64,000 bases of DNA from Oceaniglobus trochenteri (GCF_020529025.1 NZ_JACNMM010000013.1:43449-107448); one strand, 5' to 3'. Positions 48,677-57,442 are shown, numbered from the stretch's first letter. Numbers and translations are program-made. Notes: a model not told the origin generated them from the letters alone.

Positions 48677-49586
48677 AATCGACCGCATCCTGCGTATGGC
48701 CGGGCAGGGAACCTGGTTCATCCACCCGGCCAAGGCCGAACAGATCGTGGCGGCGCTTGCCCTGCGCGCCCAGGCCGGGCCGCGTGACGACGCTGCCTTC
48801 CCCGGCACCACGCCAGTAGCACTGAACGGTGAGGCGCGTGGCGATCAGCGGCTGGTGCGGGTGCTGCGCCTGCATGGTTCGATCCTGCCGCGGGCCAACA
48901 TGATGACCGACTTTTCCGGCGGCGTGGCCATGGAGCGGTTCCAGGCGGCGTTTCGCGCGGCGGCCGACGATCAGGCCTGCAGCGCCATCGTGATCGACAT
49001 CGACAGCCCGGGGGGACAGGTGGGGCTGGTGCCGGAAACGGCGGCGATGATCCGCGCGGCGAAGCGTTCGGACAGGCCGATCATTGCCGTGGCCAATACC
49101 CTTGCGGCCAGCGCCGCCTACTGGATCGCCAGCGCCTGCGACGAGATCGTGGTCACGCCATCGGGGGAGGTGGGGTCGATTGGCGTCTACTGCATCCACC
49201 AGGAGATCAGCGAAAAGCTGGCGATGGAAGGGATCGCCGTGACCATGATTTCCAGCGGCCCCCGGAAAACCGAGGGCAATCCCTTTGCGCCCCTCGATGA
49301 ACCCGCCCGGGCAGCCATCGCGGCGGATGGCGCGGCCTTCTACGACATGTTCACCAAGGATGTCGCCAAGGCGCGGGGCGTTCCGGTTTCCGTGGTGCGG
49401 GCCGATCCCGAGACGGCAGAGCGCCATATGGGCGGCGGGCGCTGCTATGGCGCCCAGATGGCCGTGAAGCTTGGCATGGCCGACCGGGTGGCAACGCTGG
49501 ATGAAACCCTTCAGCGGCTGGTCAAGGGCGGCCGGTCCGGGGCGCGTCGCGCCTCGATCGAGCGGCGGCGACTTTCCCTGATCTAG
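48666..49586 (+). CDS. S49-type prohead protease (SppA-like)
   Basis: A 306-residue serine protease of the S49 family, used by many HK97-type phages to process the capsid. The oxyanion and nucleophile regions are IDIDSPGGQVG and NTLAASAAYWIASA with Ser149, and the general-base Lys is Lys201 (SSGPRKTEGNPF). The fold is the C-terminal SppA half. It overlaps the portal gene. Confidence 0.9.
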   Translation: MPHEIDRILRMAGQGTWFIHPAKAEQIVAALALRAQAGPRDDAAFPGTTPVALNGEARGDQRLVRVLRLHGSILPRANMMTDFSGGVAMERFQAAFRAAADDQACSAIVIDIDSPGGQVGLVPETAAMIRAAKRSDRPIIAVANTLAASAAYWIASACDEIVVTPSGEVGSIGVYCIHQEISEKLAMEGIAVTMISSGPRKTEGNPFAPLDEPARAAIAADGAAFYDMFTKDVAKARGVPVSVVRADPETAERHMGGGRCYGAQMAVKLGMADRVATLDETLQRLVKGGRSGARRASIERRRLSLI

Positions 49587-49627
49587 AGAAAGTTTGTGAT
49601 TGCAAAGATTTGGAGCTTATTCAGACG

Positions 49628-49924
49628 ATGGTGACAAAGCAAGAAAATGGCGAGACGAATCTGTTTGGGGAAGTGATCATTCCAGACTGCATCATGCGGG
49701 CGATGAGGGGAGAGAGCGTAGCCATTGTCTGTCGTTCTCGCTTCGAAGCAAAGCGCATGTCAAAGGCATTCTTCCATCGACATCGCCTTCAATTGGAAGC
49801 GCACTTCGTGTTGCGTGGGGCATCGCTTGATCATTCCTCCGGCGGCGGAGTCGAGTTCTGTTGGTTGGAATGCCAAACGGGCCGTCGGGCGGACGATTTC
49901 GATCACCGACAGTTCTTATTGTGA
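49628..49924 (+). CDS. Possible inserted gene of unknown function (lower GC)
   Basis: A 98-residue frame (MVTKQENGETNLFGEVIIPDCIMRAMRGESVAIVCRS...) between the protease and capsid genes. Third-position GC is visibly lower than in the flanking genes, and no clear ribosome site is seen, so it may be a recent insertion ('moron') or not a gene at all. No motif. If it is rejected, the 519 bases from 49587 to 50105 hold no gene, and I see nothing else in them besides the capsid ribosome site. Confidence 0.4.
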   Translation: MVTKQENGETNLFGEVIIPDCIMRAMRGESVAIVCRSRFEAKRMSKAFFHRHRLQLEAHFVLRGASLDHSSGGGVEFCWLECQTGRRADDFDHRQFLL

Positions 49925-50105
49925 CTCGGTGCGATCAACAGACGGCTTGTATTGTTCAGGCTGCGGAAGGGCTCAACCCGGTCCGCACTTCTTTGCCGTC
50001 ATCTGAATAGCGACCTCTAGACCCCCCTGTTGGGACTGCGATGTGGCGCGCGCCGGGCGTGTCGCACCAATCGACGACGGCCCGGCATCATCGAAAGGAA
50101 GAAAG

Positions 50106-51383
50106 ATGAACAAACTTGCGGAGCTGAAGAAGGCGCTTGCGGCGCTGAAAGGCAAGGGCGTCGCCCTTCTGGACCGGGCCGATGCCGAGGACCGGGATCT
50201 GACCGAAGCCGAAGAGGCGCAGTATTCGGAGATCGAGGATCAGATCGCCGAGAAACAGGCCGAGATCCAGAAGGCCGAAGCGCAGGCCGAACGGCGCCGT
50301 TCCATGGACGCGCTTTCTCCCGCCCTGTCGAACACCGTCAATGATCCCAACCCCGCCACCACCGGCGGCTTCAAGGGGCTGGCCGAGTTCGCCTCGGCGG
50401 TGCGCGGTGCCTCGCGCATGGGCGGACCGGTGGATGCGCGTCTTCACCAACTGGCGGCGCCCGCCGGAACCCATATCGGCGGTGCCGCGACGGGTGAAGG
50501 TTTCGAGGTGCCCGCCGATTACCGCGATGCCATCTTCGAGGTGGTTTCCGATCTGGACGAGTTCGGGCCACTTGTGGACGAAGAGCCCACCGACAAGCGC
50601 GAGGTGAAGGCGCTGGCCGATGAATCCACGCCCTGGGGTGGTGGCGGTGTCCAGGCCAACTGGCGCGGCGAGGGGCAGAAGATGGACCCCAGCAAGATGC
50701 TGACCGAGCAGCGCACCGTGCCGCTCCATGAGCTTTACGCCTTCGTCCTGGCGACCGAAGAGCTTCTGGAGGATGCGCCGCGCCTGGAGTCGCGCCTGAC
50801 CCGCAAGGCCGGTGAGGCCATTTCCTGGAAGCGCAACAGTTCGATGGTCTACGGCACCGGGGTGAACCAGCCCCTGGGCTGGATGATCGGCAACGCGCTT
50901 GTCAGCGTGGCCAAGGAAAGCGGGCAGGCGGCCGATACCATCCAGACCGAGAACGTTCTGAACATGTTCTCGCGCCTGCTGCGCATCCCGGGGGACAAGC
51001 CGTTCTGGATGGCGAATTCGGACACCCTGCCGCAGCTGATGACCATGAAGGTCGGTGACACGCCGATCTGGATGCCGCCCAACGGGCTTGTCGATGCGCC
51101 GGGCGGAATGTTGCTGGGTCTGCCGATCAAGCTGAGCGAGCACGCCAAGAGCCTGGGGGACAAGGGCGATCTCCAACTGCTTTCGCCCAAGGGTTATTAC
51201 GCGCTGCGCCGCCAGAACGGCCCGAAGTATGCCCGGTCGATGCATCTGTATTTCGACTATGCGATCGAGGCCTTCCGCTGGACGTTCCGCTTCGGCGGCC
51301 AGCCGCACCTTTCGGCGCCGGTGACCCCCGCCCATGGGGCGAACACGAAGTCGCACTTCGTGGCCCTGGCCGAGCGCGCCTGA
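50106..51383 (+). CDS. Major capsid protein (HK97 fold)
   Basis: A 425-residue capsid precursor. The first about 85 residues are a charged coiled coil (LKKALAALKGKG... EIEDQIAEKQAEIQKAEAQAERR), the HK97-type scaffold-like delta domain removed by the protease. The shell domain follows (ATGEGFEVPADYRDAIFEVVSD, MVYGTGVNQPLGWM, FWMANSDTLPQLM, AIEAFRWTFRFGGQPHL). AAAGGAAGAAAG precedes the ATG. Confidence 0.95.
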   Translation: MNKLAELKKALAALKGKGVALLDRADAEDRDLTEAEEAQYSEIEDQIAEKQAEIQKAEAQAERRRSMDALSPALSNTVNDPNPATTGGFKGLAEFASAVRGASRMGGPVDARLHQLAAPAGTHIGGAATGEGFEVPADYRDAIFEVVSDLDEFGPLVDEEPTDKREVKALADESTPWGGGGVQANWRGEGQKMDPSKMLTEQRTVPLHELYAFVLATEELLEDAPRLESRLTRKAGEAISWKRNSSMVYGTGVNQPLGWMIGNALVSVAKESGQAADTIQTENVLNMFSRLLRIPGDKPFWMANSDTLPQLMTMKVGDTPIWMPPNGLVDAPGGMLLGLPIKLSEHAKSLGDKGDLQLLSPKGYYALRRQNGPKYARSMHLYFDYAIEAFRWTFRFGGQPHLSAPVTPAHGANTKSHFVALAERA

Positions 51384-51391
51384 AACTGACG

Positions 51392-51417
51392 GCCTCGCCC
51401 CGGTTCGGGGGCGGGGC
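51392..51417 (+). other. GC hairpin after the capsid gene
   Basis: GCCTCGCCCC and GGGGCGGGGC pair over ten bases (one G-T) around a short loop, eight bases after the capsid stop. No T tract follows. It is probably an mRNA-stabilising or processing hairpin for the most highly expressed gene. Confidence 0.4.
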
Positions 51418-51444
51418 ACCAACCCCTGAACATGGAGTAAGACG

Positions 51445-51906
51445 ATGAGCAACAAGACCGTTGCCCTGGCCACGACCCTTGGTGTCCTGGCCTCGATCGA
51501 CCCGGACGCCTATGCCGCCGGGACGGTGACCACCGCCTGGGTGCCCTGCGCCCAGTGGCAGACCTACATGGCCGTCATTTCGGCGGGCGATCTGGGGGCT
51601 TCGGCCACGGTCGACGCCAAGATCGAGCAGGCGCAGGACGCCAGCGGGACCGGCGCGAAGGATCTGGCCGGCGCCGAGATCACACAGCTGACCCAGGCGG
51701 GCAGCGACAGCAACACCCAGGCGATCATTTCCTTCTCGGCGGCTGATCTCGACATGGAGAATGCCTTCGGCTTCGTTCGCGTATCGCTGACGGTTGCCGC
51801 GGCTACCAGTGATGCTGGTGCGATCCTGCTGGGCGACGGCTGTCGCTATGGCCCGGCGTCGGAACACGATGCTGCCAGCGTTGGCGAGATCGTTATCGTC
51901 GCCTGA
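51445..51906 (+). CDS. Probable capsid decoration/structural protein
   Basis: A 153-residue protein rich in Ala, Ser and Thr with beta character (MSNKTVALATTLGVLASIDPDAYAAGTVTTAWV). The region ITQLTQAGSDSNTQAIISFSAADLDMENAFGFVRVSLTV is typical of phage head or tail structural proteins seen after capsid genes. GGAG precedes the ATG. The exact role (decoration or head-fibre base) is inferred from position. Confidence 0.6.
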   Translation: MSNKTVALATTLGVLASIDPDAYAAGTVTTAWVPCAQWQTYMAVISAGDLGASATVDAKIEQAQDASGTGAKDLAGAEITQLTQAGSDSNTQAIISFSAADLDMENAFGFVRVSLTVAAATSDAGAILLGDGCRYGPASEHDAASVGEIVIVA

Positions 51907-51910
51907 TCCT

Positions 51911-51932
51911 CGGTGCGCCTGCAGGCGCACCG
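51911..51932. repeat. 22-base perfect palindrome between structural genes
   Basis: CGGTGCGCCTG at 51911-51921 is followed directly by its reverse complement to 51932, with no loop. As RNA it would form a tight hairpin 4 bases after the stop of the decoration-like gene and 24 bases before the next gene. It probably affects mRNA stability or termination. Confidence 0.5.
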
Positions 51933-51956
51933 TCACCACTTCAACGGGAGACCGAC

Positions 51957-52310
51957 ATGACCAAGAGCAAGAAGCCGACGGAAAAGGATAAGGCTGCGGA
52001 AGCCGAGGCGGCAGCGGAAAAGCCGCAGGAGGCTGTGCCCGAGGCGGCAGAGGACAAGCCGCAGGAGGCTGTGCCCGAGGCGGCAGAGGACAAGCCGCAG
52101 GAGGCTGTGCCCGAGGCAGCGTCGGAGATTTCGCTGGCCAAAGCGGCAGGCCCTGACGAGGTATTGGTGCAGTTCGTGACCGATTACACCGTGGACGATG
52201 AGCGGCGGGGCACGGCGCGGGAAGAGCGCTATCGCCGGGATCAGACCGTCGTGGTCTCGGAAGCCTCGGCGCGGCACTTCGAGGCGCGCGGCGCCGCCGT
52301 TCGCCTGTAA
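51957..52310 (+). CDS. Phage structural-region protein with three tandem repeats
   Basis: A 117-residue protein. A charged start (TKSKKPTEKDKAAEAEA) leads into three 12-residue repeats of the form AAEDKPQEAVPE (DNA repeats of 36 bases at 52008-52115, the last two identical). A small folded C-terminal domain (residues 60-117, DEVLVQFVTDYTVDDERRGTAREERYRRDQTVVVSE) follows. The C-domain resembles small head-associated proteins, and the repeat arm is probably flexible. Confidence 0.7.
   Translation: MTKSKKPTEKDKAAEAEAAAEKPQEAVPEAAEDKPQEAVPEAAEDKPQEAVPEAASEISLAKAAGPDEVLVQFVTDYTVDDERRGTAREERYRRDQTVVVSEASARHFEARGAAVRL
52008..52115 (+). repeat. 36-base tandem repeat, three copies
   Basis: Three in-frame copies of a 36-base unit (52008-52043, 52044-52079, 52080-52115). 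Copies two and three look identical, and copy one differs in a few bases. Identical neighbours suggest recent duplication and possible copy-number change between strains. Confidence 0.85.
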
Positions 52311-52321
52311 GGGGACCGGGC

Positions 52322-52888
52322 TTGAGCGTCGTCGTGATCACCCCGCCTGCCGCAGAGCCGGTCGACCTCGACCGCATGAAGGCCCATTGCCGGGTCGAGG
52401 GCACGGACGAGGATGACCTGATCCCGGTCTATATCGCGGCGGCGCGGGCGGCGGTCGAAGCCTATACCCGCCGTCGCCTGGTGACCCAGCAGCTGAAACT
52501 GCTGTGCCCGGGCTTCGGTGGCTGCATCGAACTGCCTTGCGCGCCCGTCCAGACGGTTGATCGCATCACCTATCTGGACGCGGACGGGGATGAGCAGGAG
52601 TTGGATGAAGCATTGTGGCGATTGGTGCGGTCGGGCGGGCCGGTGCGGATCGTTCCGGCGGATGGCGCGACCTGGCCGATCACCTCAGGCGGTGTGGATG
52701 CCGTCGGGGTGGAATTCACGGCGGGCTATGGCAATGCTTCGGCGGTGCCGGCGGACTTGGTGATCGCCGTGCTGCTGATCGCGGGACAGTTCTATGAGAA
52801 CCGCGAAGATGCCGTCGCAGGTCTGTCGGTGATCCCGTTGCCCATGGGCGCGCGGGACCTGATGAAACCCCATATTTTCTGGGTCTGA
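52322..52888 (+). CDS. Head-tail connector protein (gp6-like)
   Basis: A 188-residue protein of the phage connector/gp6-like family: VVVITPPAAEPVDLDRMKAHCRVEGTDEDDLIPVYIAAARAAVEAYTRRRL at the start, VEFTAGYGNASAVPADLVIAVLLIAGQFYENRE near the end. It forms a ring under the portal. The start is TTG at 52322 after AAGGGGACC, because no ATG is in frame nearby. Confidence 0.9.
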   Translation: MSVVVITPPAAEPVDLDRMKAHCRVEGTDEDDLIPVYIAAARAAVEAYTRRRLVTQQLKLLCPGFGGCIELPCAPVQTVDRITYLDADGDEQELDEALWRLVRSGGPVRIVPADGATWPITSGGVDAVGVEFTAGYGNASAVPADLVIAVLLIAGQFYENREDAVAGLSVIPLPMGARDLMKPHIFWV

Positions 52889-52890
52889 CG

Positions 52891-53229
52891 ATGGCCCGAG
52901 GGGGATCGTTCAGGGACAGGGTCACCGTCCAACGTCAATTGGAATCGGTGGACGCCTATGGAAACGTTCGCGGCGACTGGGCCGATCTTGGCGCCTTCTG
53001 GGCCGATGTCCGCGTTGTTCCCGGCAGGGAGCGGATTGCGAGCGGGGCGGTCGAGGCGACGGCCACGGCCACCCTCCGGCTTCGGGTTTCGACTGCCGCT
53101 CGGGCCATTACGGCGGCTGACCGTTTCCTGTGCCGTGGGGAGGTCTGGAACATCCGCAACGAGCCGGTGGTGATGGGCGCGCGGCGCGAGTTGATTGAAT
53201 TCACATGCGAGACGGGGGGGGCCACCTGA
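52891..53229 (+). CDS. Head closure protein (SPP1 gp16-like)
   Basis: A 112-residue protein of the phage head-tail adaptor family: MARGGSFRDRVTVQRQLESVDAYGNVRGDWADLGAFWADVRVVPGRER is close to consensus, as is the C-terminal FLCRGEVWNIRNEPVVMGARRELIEFTCE. It closes the connector and joins the tail. The stop overlaps the next gene (TGATG). Confidence 0.9.
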   Translation: MARGGSFRDRVTVQRQLESVDAYGNVRGDWADLGAFWADVRVVPGRERIASGAVEATATATLRLRVSTAARAITAADRFLCRGEVWNIRNEPVVMGARRELIEFTCETGGAT

Positions 53230-53627
53230 TGGGATTGTCAAAACAGGGTTTTCGTCGGGTCGAGACGATGATGCAGAAGATGCCGGAAACGACCGCGCGC
53301 CACCTCGGGGCGGCAAACCGCGACAATGGCGAGTTGGTTCTGCAGGTCGCGCGGGTCCTGGTGCCTGTCGGCGCGACCGGCAAGACCAAGGCGGCCATCA
53401 AGGGCAGGCGCGAGGGTGAGCATGGCTATCTGATGGATTTCGGCCCGCTGTCATCGATCCTCGAAGGTGGCACGAAAGAGCGCGTGAACAAGGCCGGAAA
53501 ATCGTCTGGCAAGGGGCCCAAGCGACCCTTCGTCAATCCGGCGCTGAAGGCGACGGACCGCAAGCGGCGGGCGCGGGCCAACAAGGCCCTGCGTGACGCC
53601 ATAAAGGAGGCCGGGGGCAATGGCTGA
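53229..53627 (+). CDS. HK97 gp10-like minor tail/head-tail joining protein
   Basis: A 132-residue basic protein (MGLSKQGFRRVETMMQKMPETTARHLGAANRDNGELVLQVARVLVPV), followed by GYLMDFGPLSSILEGGTKERV and RPFVNPALKATDRKRRARANKALRDAI, as in HK97 gp10 family members. It works at the head-tail junction or tail terminator. It overlaps genes on both sides. Confidence 0.85.
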   Translation: MGLSKQGFRRVETMMQKMPETTARHLGAANRDNGELVLQVARVLVPVGATGKTKAAIKGRREGEHGYLMDFGPLSSILEGGTKERVNKAGKSSGKGPKRPFVNPALKATDRKRRARANKALRDAIKEAGGNG

Positions 53628-54033
53628 CGGTTATGCCCTGGCGCTTCAGGCAGGGATCGTGGCGGCGCTGAAGGCGGATGGCGGGGTAACGGCGTTGGTG
53701 GGGGATCGCGTTTATGACGAGCCACCGAAGAAGCCGACGTTTCCCTATATCAGGGTGGGCAACATCGAACCCCGCCCGCTGCGCACGGATTGCGGTGCGG
53801 CCGCAGATGTGGCGCTGGGGCTCGAGGTCTACAGCCGTCCGAAATCCGGGCGTGTCGAATGCACCCGCATTGCCGAGGCCGTGGTCGCGGCGCTGGACGA
53901 ACGGGAATCCAGTGTCGTGGTCGTGGGTTTTGACCTCGTGTCGCTGCAGTGGATGACCCAGACCGTGGGGCGCGACAGCGACGGTGAAAGTTACCTGGCG
54001 ATCATCGCATTTTCCGCCCTGATCGACGGATGA
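53620..54033 (+). CDS. Tail completion/terminator protein (DUF3168)
   Basis: A 137-residue DUF3168 protein: YALALQAGIVAALKADGGVTALVGDRVYDEPPKKPTFPYIRVGNIE is near consensus, as is the central LGLEVYSRPKSGRVECTRIAEAVVAALDE. In HK97-like phages this protein caps the tail tube. It overlaps the previous gene by eight bases. Confidence 0.92.
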   Translation: MADGYALALQAGIVAALKADGGVTALVGDRVYDEPPKKPTFPYIRVGNIEPRPLRTDCGAAADVALGLEVYSRPKSGRVECTRIAEAVVAALDERESSVVVVGFDLVSLQWMTQTVGRDSDGESYLAIIAFSALIDG

Positions 54034-54089
54034 GCCCTATCGGCGCATTGGGCCGCGCAGATATCAATTTTTCATGAAGGAGCCTGACA

Positions 54090-54536
54090 ATGGCAAAGCA
54101 AAAGGGCCGCGCCCTTCTGGTGAAGATCGGTGACGGTGCGGAGACGGAGGCCTTCGACGTGCTTTGTGGCCTGACCACCAAGACGTTGACGCTGAACGCG
54201 AACTCCTACGACGTGACGACGCCGAACTGCACGACGCCGGGCGGGCAGCTTTGGGCAGAGTTGCAGACCGGCATCCGGTCGGTTGCGGTGTCGGGAAACG
54301 GCTATTTCGAGGACAGCACCACCGAAGAGCGGTTGCGGTCGGCCTTCATGGGCACCGGTGTCAGCGATACCGCCGATGCCATCGCGAACTTTGAGGTCAT
54401 CGTTCCGAGTTTCGGGACCTTTTCGGGGGCGTTTCACATCAACAGTATGGAATTTGGCGGCGAACAGGAGAATGGCGTCACCTATTCCCTTTCGCTGTCC
54501 TCCAGCGGCGTGATCGGCTTCACGGCGGCCAGCTGA
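54090..54536 (+). CDS. Major tail tube protein
   Basis: A 148-residue tail tube subunit of the TP901-1/TIGR02126 type: MAKQKGRALLVKIGDGAETEAFDVLCGLTTKTLTLNANSYDVTTP and GFTAAS at the end. AAGGAG precedes the ATG. The stop overlaps the tail chaperone gene (TGATG). Confidence 0.9.
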   Translation: MAKQKGRALLVKIGDGAETEAFDVLCGLTTKTLTLNANSYDVTTPNCTTPGGQLWAELQTGIRSVAVSGNGYFEDSTTEERLRSAFMGTGVSDTADAIANFEVIVPSFGTFSGAFHINSMEFGGEQENGVTYSLSLSSSGVIGFTAAS

Positions 54537-54991
54537 TGGCGATCACGGCACAGCCGCCACGCGGCGGGATCGTGGCGCAGGTGGGGGGGCGATCCTACCC
54601 GATGGTTCTGCGCAACGCCGAGATCGAGCGGTTCGAAACCCATCACGGCATCGGCATCTTCGAGATGCTGGACCGGATGATCGATCGATCCGAAGCGCCC
54701 CAGGCCCGGCACGTCAGGGACCTGGTGGCGCTGGGGCTGGCGGGGGGCGGTATGCCGGATCGCGCCGCCGATGACATTGTTTCCGAGCTTGGTCCGTCGT
54801 GGAACTTCGCCCTGCGCCAGGTCGCCCACGACCTGGTGACGGTCGCGTTCCTGCCCGAGAAGCCGGAAAAAAAAAGCGCCGCAGCTGGATCGCGGCGCAA
54901 GGGTCGCGCGAAAGCGACGCCTGGGACGTCCCGGAAAGAATCCGGGGCGTTGTCGGAGCGGGGCTCAGCCCCGCCGACGTCCGGGAAATGA
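54536..54991 (+). CDS. Tail assembly chaperone, unshifted product (G-type)
   Basis: A 151-residue product whose first about 113 residues (VAQVGGRSYPMVLRNAEIERFETHHGIGIFEMLDRM; RHVRDLVALGLAGGG) match the tail tube chaperone family, similar to Rhodobacter GTA gp11/DUF3356-type proteins by eye. After the A9 run at 54867-54875 the zero frame continues as low-complexity Arg/Ser/Ala sequence that looks non-natural, while the -1 frame holds a convincing domain. It therefore makes the short chaperone and, by slippage, a longer fusion. Confidence 0.85.
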   Translation: MAITAQPPRGGIVAQVGGRSYPMVLRNAEIERFETHHGIGIFEMLDRMIDRSEAPQARHVRDLVALGLAGGGMPDRAADDIVSELGPSWNFALRQVAHDLVTVAFLPEKPEKKSAAAGSRRKGRAKATPGTSRKESGALSERGSAPPTSGK

Positions 54992-55104
54992 TCCCGCGCG
55001 ACCTGGTGCTGTTCATCGATGGATGGAACCGGTCGCAGGGTTCGGGCGAGCCGGACGCGCCCACTGCCGATGAATTCGCTGACCTTGTGAGGCAATATGG
55101 ATGA
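54536..55104 (+). CDS. Tail assembly chaperone, -1 frameshift product (GT-type)
   Basis: Reading slips back one base on the heptamer A-AAA-AAA (54868-54874). Lys-Lys in the zero frame then becomes AAA AAA AAG CGC, and translation continues in the -1 frame to TGA at 55104. The added part (about 75 residues, ESDAWDVPERIRGVVGAGL..IPRDLVLFIDGWNR..TADEFADLVRQYG) has domain-like composition. The fusion is about 189 residues. Lambda gpG/gpGT and many siphoviruses use this arrangement just before the tape measure gene, as here. A transcription slip on A9 or a real sequence error are alternatives. Confidence 0.8.
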
Positions 55105-57442
55105 CGACATCACCCAACGGATCAAGATCCTTCTGGACCTGGAAAACGAGGCACACGACAAGGCCGTGAAACGTTCGGCCAGGGAGATCGCCCAGCTTGA
55201 AAAGCAGTATGATCCTTTGTCCCGTGCGGTGATCAAGCTGGAGCAGGAAGAGCGCAAGCTGGCGCGGGCGCTGGAAAAGGGAACCATCGATCAGGGGCGG
55301 CACAACCAGCTTCTGCGCCAGGCGCAGGATCAGTACCGCAAGACCGAAGCGGCCATCGAAAGCGCCAATGCCGCCATTGCGCGCCAGCAGGTGCAGGTGC
55401 GGGGTCTGGGCGCCGCTTTTCAACGCAATCGTGGTGCTGTGCAGCAGCTGGGCTACCAGGTGGGCGACTTCGCGGTGCAGGTACAGGGTGGCACCTCGGC
55501 CGTCACCGCCTTTACGCAGCAGGGATCACAGATGCTGGGGGCGTTCGGCCCGATGGGGGCGGTGCTGGGCGCCGTCCTGGCGGTGGGTGTTCCGCTGGCC
55601 GCTGCGTTGTGGAATGCGGCCGATGCCTCCGAAGAGGCAAAGGAGAAGGCGAAGTCGTTCTCCGACATCCTGAACGACACCAAGGCGGCCATCGCGAGTT
55701 CAGGCGATGCTGCAACGCTTGCCTCGGCCGAGGGATATGAGAACCTTTCCGAAATGTTCGGGACCGTGTCCGAGAAGGTGCGCGAACTGGCGCGCGAGCT
55801 GGCCTCGATCGAGAAGCGCGCGGCGACGTTGAGCCTTGGAAAACTGATCGACACCAGTCTTGGCGATCAGTTCAAGGCGGAAATCGAGGCCGTGATCGGA
55901 GATTTCGGTTCGTCGTTTCTCTGGGCTGGTGAGGCGGAGGCCCAAGCTCGGATTGATCATATGACCCGCCTGATCGCCGATGCAGAAGCCGACATTGCCA
56001 CCCGACAGCGCGCGGGTCAGGGCATGTTTGTCACCGAAGGTGAAATCGAGCTGTTGGCACAGATGCGGGAGGAACTGGCGGCCCTGCAGGGTGATGTCGC
56101 CGGCATAGGCAGCCTGGCCGATCGTTTGGGAATGGACCCTGAGGCATTGATCCTGCTGAACGATGCGATGACCCGGCTTGAAGATGCCCGCGCGGCGCAG
56201 AACTTCGGCGATATCGCGGATGCGATCAGCGATATCCGCGAAACCCTGCAGTCGGCGGGTGTCGAGATGTCCGATGGTGTCCTCGACAACCTGACGCTGG
56301 CCGAGGCCGAGGCGCGCAAGTTCGCCCACCAACTGGAAATCTCCGACAATGCCGTCGAAGGTATCGGGGCAACCGATATTGCCAGCGGCATCGCGGCAGG
56401 TGTCGATGAGGCTGTCAGGCTGGCCGAATACATGGGCATTGCCCTCGGGTTGGCTCAGCGTATCGAACGTATGGGTCCCCAGGGGCTGCCCCGCGCGCCG
56501 GGCAAGGTCTATTCCGGCCGGGGTGGGGACCCGCGAAACATGGGCGGGTCTTCGCTGGATTGGCAAGTTCGGCAGGCCGACGATTTCCTGGCGAACTGGA
56601 CGCCACCAAAGCCCGGGCGCGGTGGGCGGGGTCGCGGCGGTCGCGGTGGTGGCGGGCGTGGTGGCGGTGCCACATTCGACCCGCTGGACGCCGGGCGCGA
56701 CCAGGCAGAGAAGCTGCGCCAGCAGATCCAGCTGATCGGAGAGACCGAAGCGCGCACCGCTGCACTGACGGCCCAGTGGTCCCTGCTGTCCGCCGCGAAG
56801 AAGAAGGGGATCGATCTGGATCGGGTGCAGGGCGAAACCGGCGAGACCGTGCGCCAGCAGATCGAACGCCAGGCAGCCGCAATCGGCGATCTGACCCAGC
56901 AGTACGACCAGGCAAAGGACCGTGCCGAGTTTTTCGAACAGGCGCAGGATTCTCTGCAGGACGGGTTCCTTGATGCCATCGTGAGCGGCAAGGACCTGGG
57001 AGGGGTGCTGGAAGACCTGGCGCGATCCTTTGCGCGGGCGGCGCTTGAGGCGTCGTTGTTCGGCACCGGCCCCTTTGCCGGTGGCAGTGGTGGCGGCGGG
57101 GGTCTGCTTGGAGGTCTCTTCAAAGGGGTTTTCGGCGGGTTTCGCGCGGAAGGCGGCGGCGTGTCCGCGGGCAAGTCCTATGTCGTGGGCGAACGCGGCC
57201 CCGAGTTGTTCACCCCGGCCAGCGCCGGGGCGATCACGCCGAACCACCAGATGGGCGGCACCGGCGGCGTCGTCATGGGCGAGATCGGCGTCACCGTCGA
57301 CGATGACGGCAAGCTCCAGGCCTATGTGAAGCGTATGGGGGTGCAGGCCGCACAGCGCGGCGCAGTCAGCGCTGTGAACACGGTGCGCCGCAACTTCGGC
57401 AGCTACCAGCAGGAGATGAGCGCCAGCGGAGGCATGGTCTGA
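55097..57442 (+). CDS. Tape measure protein
   Basis: A 781-residue protein that sets tail length. A long coiled coil (residues 1-110) is followed by a hydrophobic stretch (about 148-172, MLGAFGPMGAVLGAVLAVGVPLAAALW), further helices, a Gly/Arg-rich linker (GRGGRGRGGRGGGGRGGG near 515) and a Gly-rich C-terminal part (KSYVVGERGPELFTPASAGAI), a common tape-measure ending. It overlaps the chaperone -1 frame by eight bases. Confidence 0.92.
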   Translation: MDDDITQRIKILLDLENEAHDKAVKRSAREIAQLEKQYDPLSRAVIKLEQEERKLARALEKGTIDQGRHNQLLRQAQDQYRKTEAAIESANAAIARQQVQVRGLGAAFQRNRGAVQQLGYQVGDFAVQVQGGTSAVTAFTQQGSQMLGAFGPMGAVLGAVLAVGVPLAAALWNAADASEEAKEKAKSFSDILNDTKAAIASSGDAATLASAEGYENLSEMFGTVSEKVRELARELASIEKRAATLSLGKLIDTSLGDQFKAEIEAVIGDFGSSFLWAGEAEAQARIDHMTRLIADAEADIATRQRAGQGMFVTEGEIELLAQMREELAALQGDVAGIGSLADRLGMDPEALILLNDAMTRLEDARAAQNFGDIADAISDIRETLQSAGVEMSDGVLDNLTLAEAEARKFAHQLEISDNAVEGIGATDIASGIAAGVDEAVRLAEYMGIALGLAQRIERMGPQGLPRAPGKVYSGRGGDPRNMGGSSLDWQVRQADDFLANWTPPKPGRGGRGRGGRGGGGRGGGATFDPLDAGRDQAEKLRQQIQLIGETEARTAALTAQWSLLSAAKKKGIDLDRVQGETGETVRQQIERQAAAIGDLTQQYDQAKDRAEFFEQAQDSLQDGFLDAIVSGKDLGGVLEDLARSFARAALEASLFGTGPFAGGSGGGGGLLGGLFKGVFGGFRAEGGGVSAGKSYVVGERGPELFTPASAGAITPNHQMGGTGGVVMGEIGVTVDDDGKLQAYVKRMGVQAAQRGAVSAVNTVRRNFGSYQQEMSASGGMV

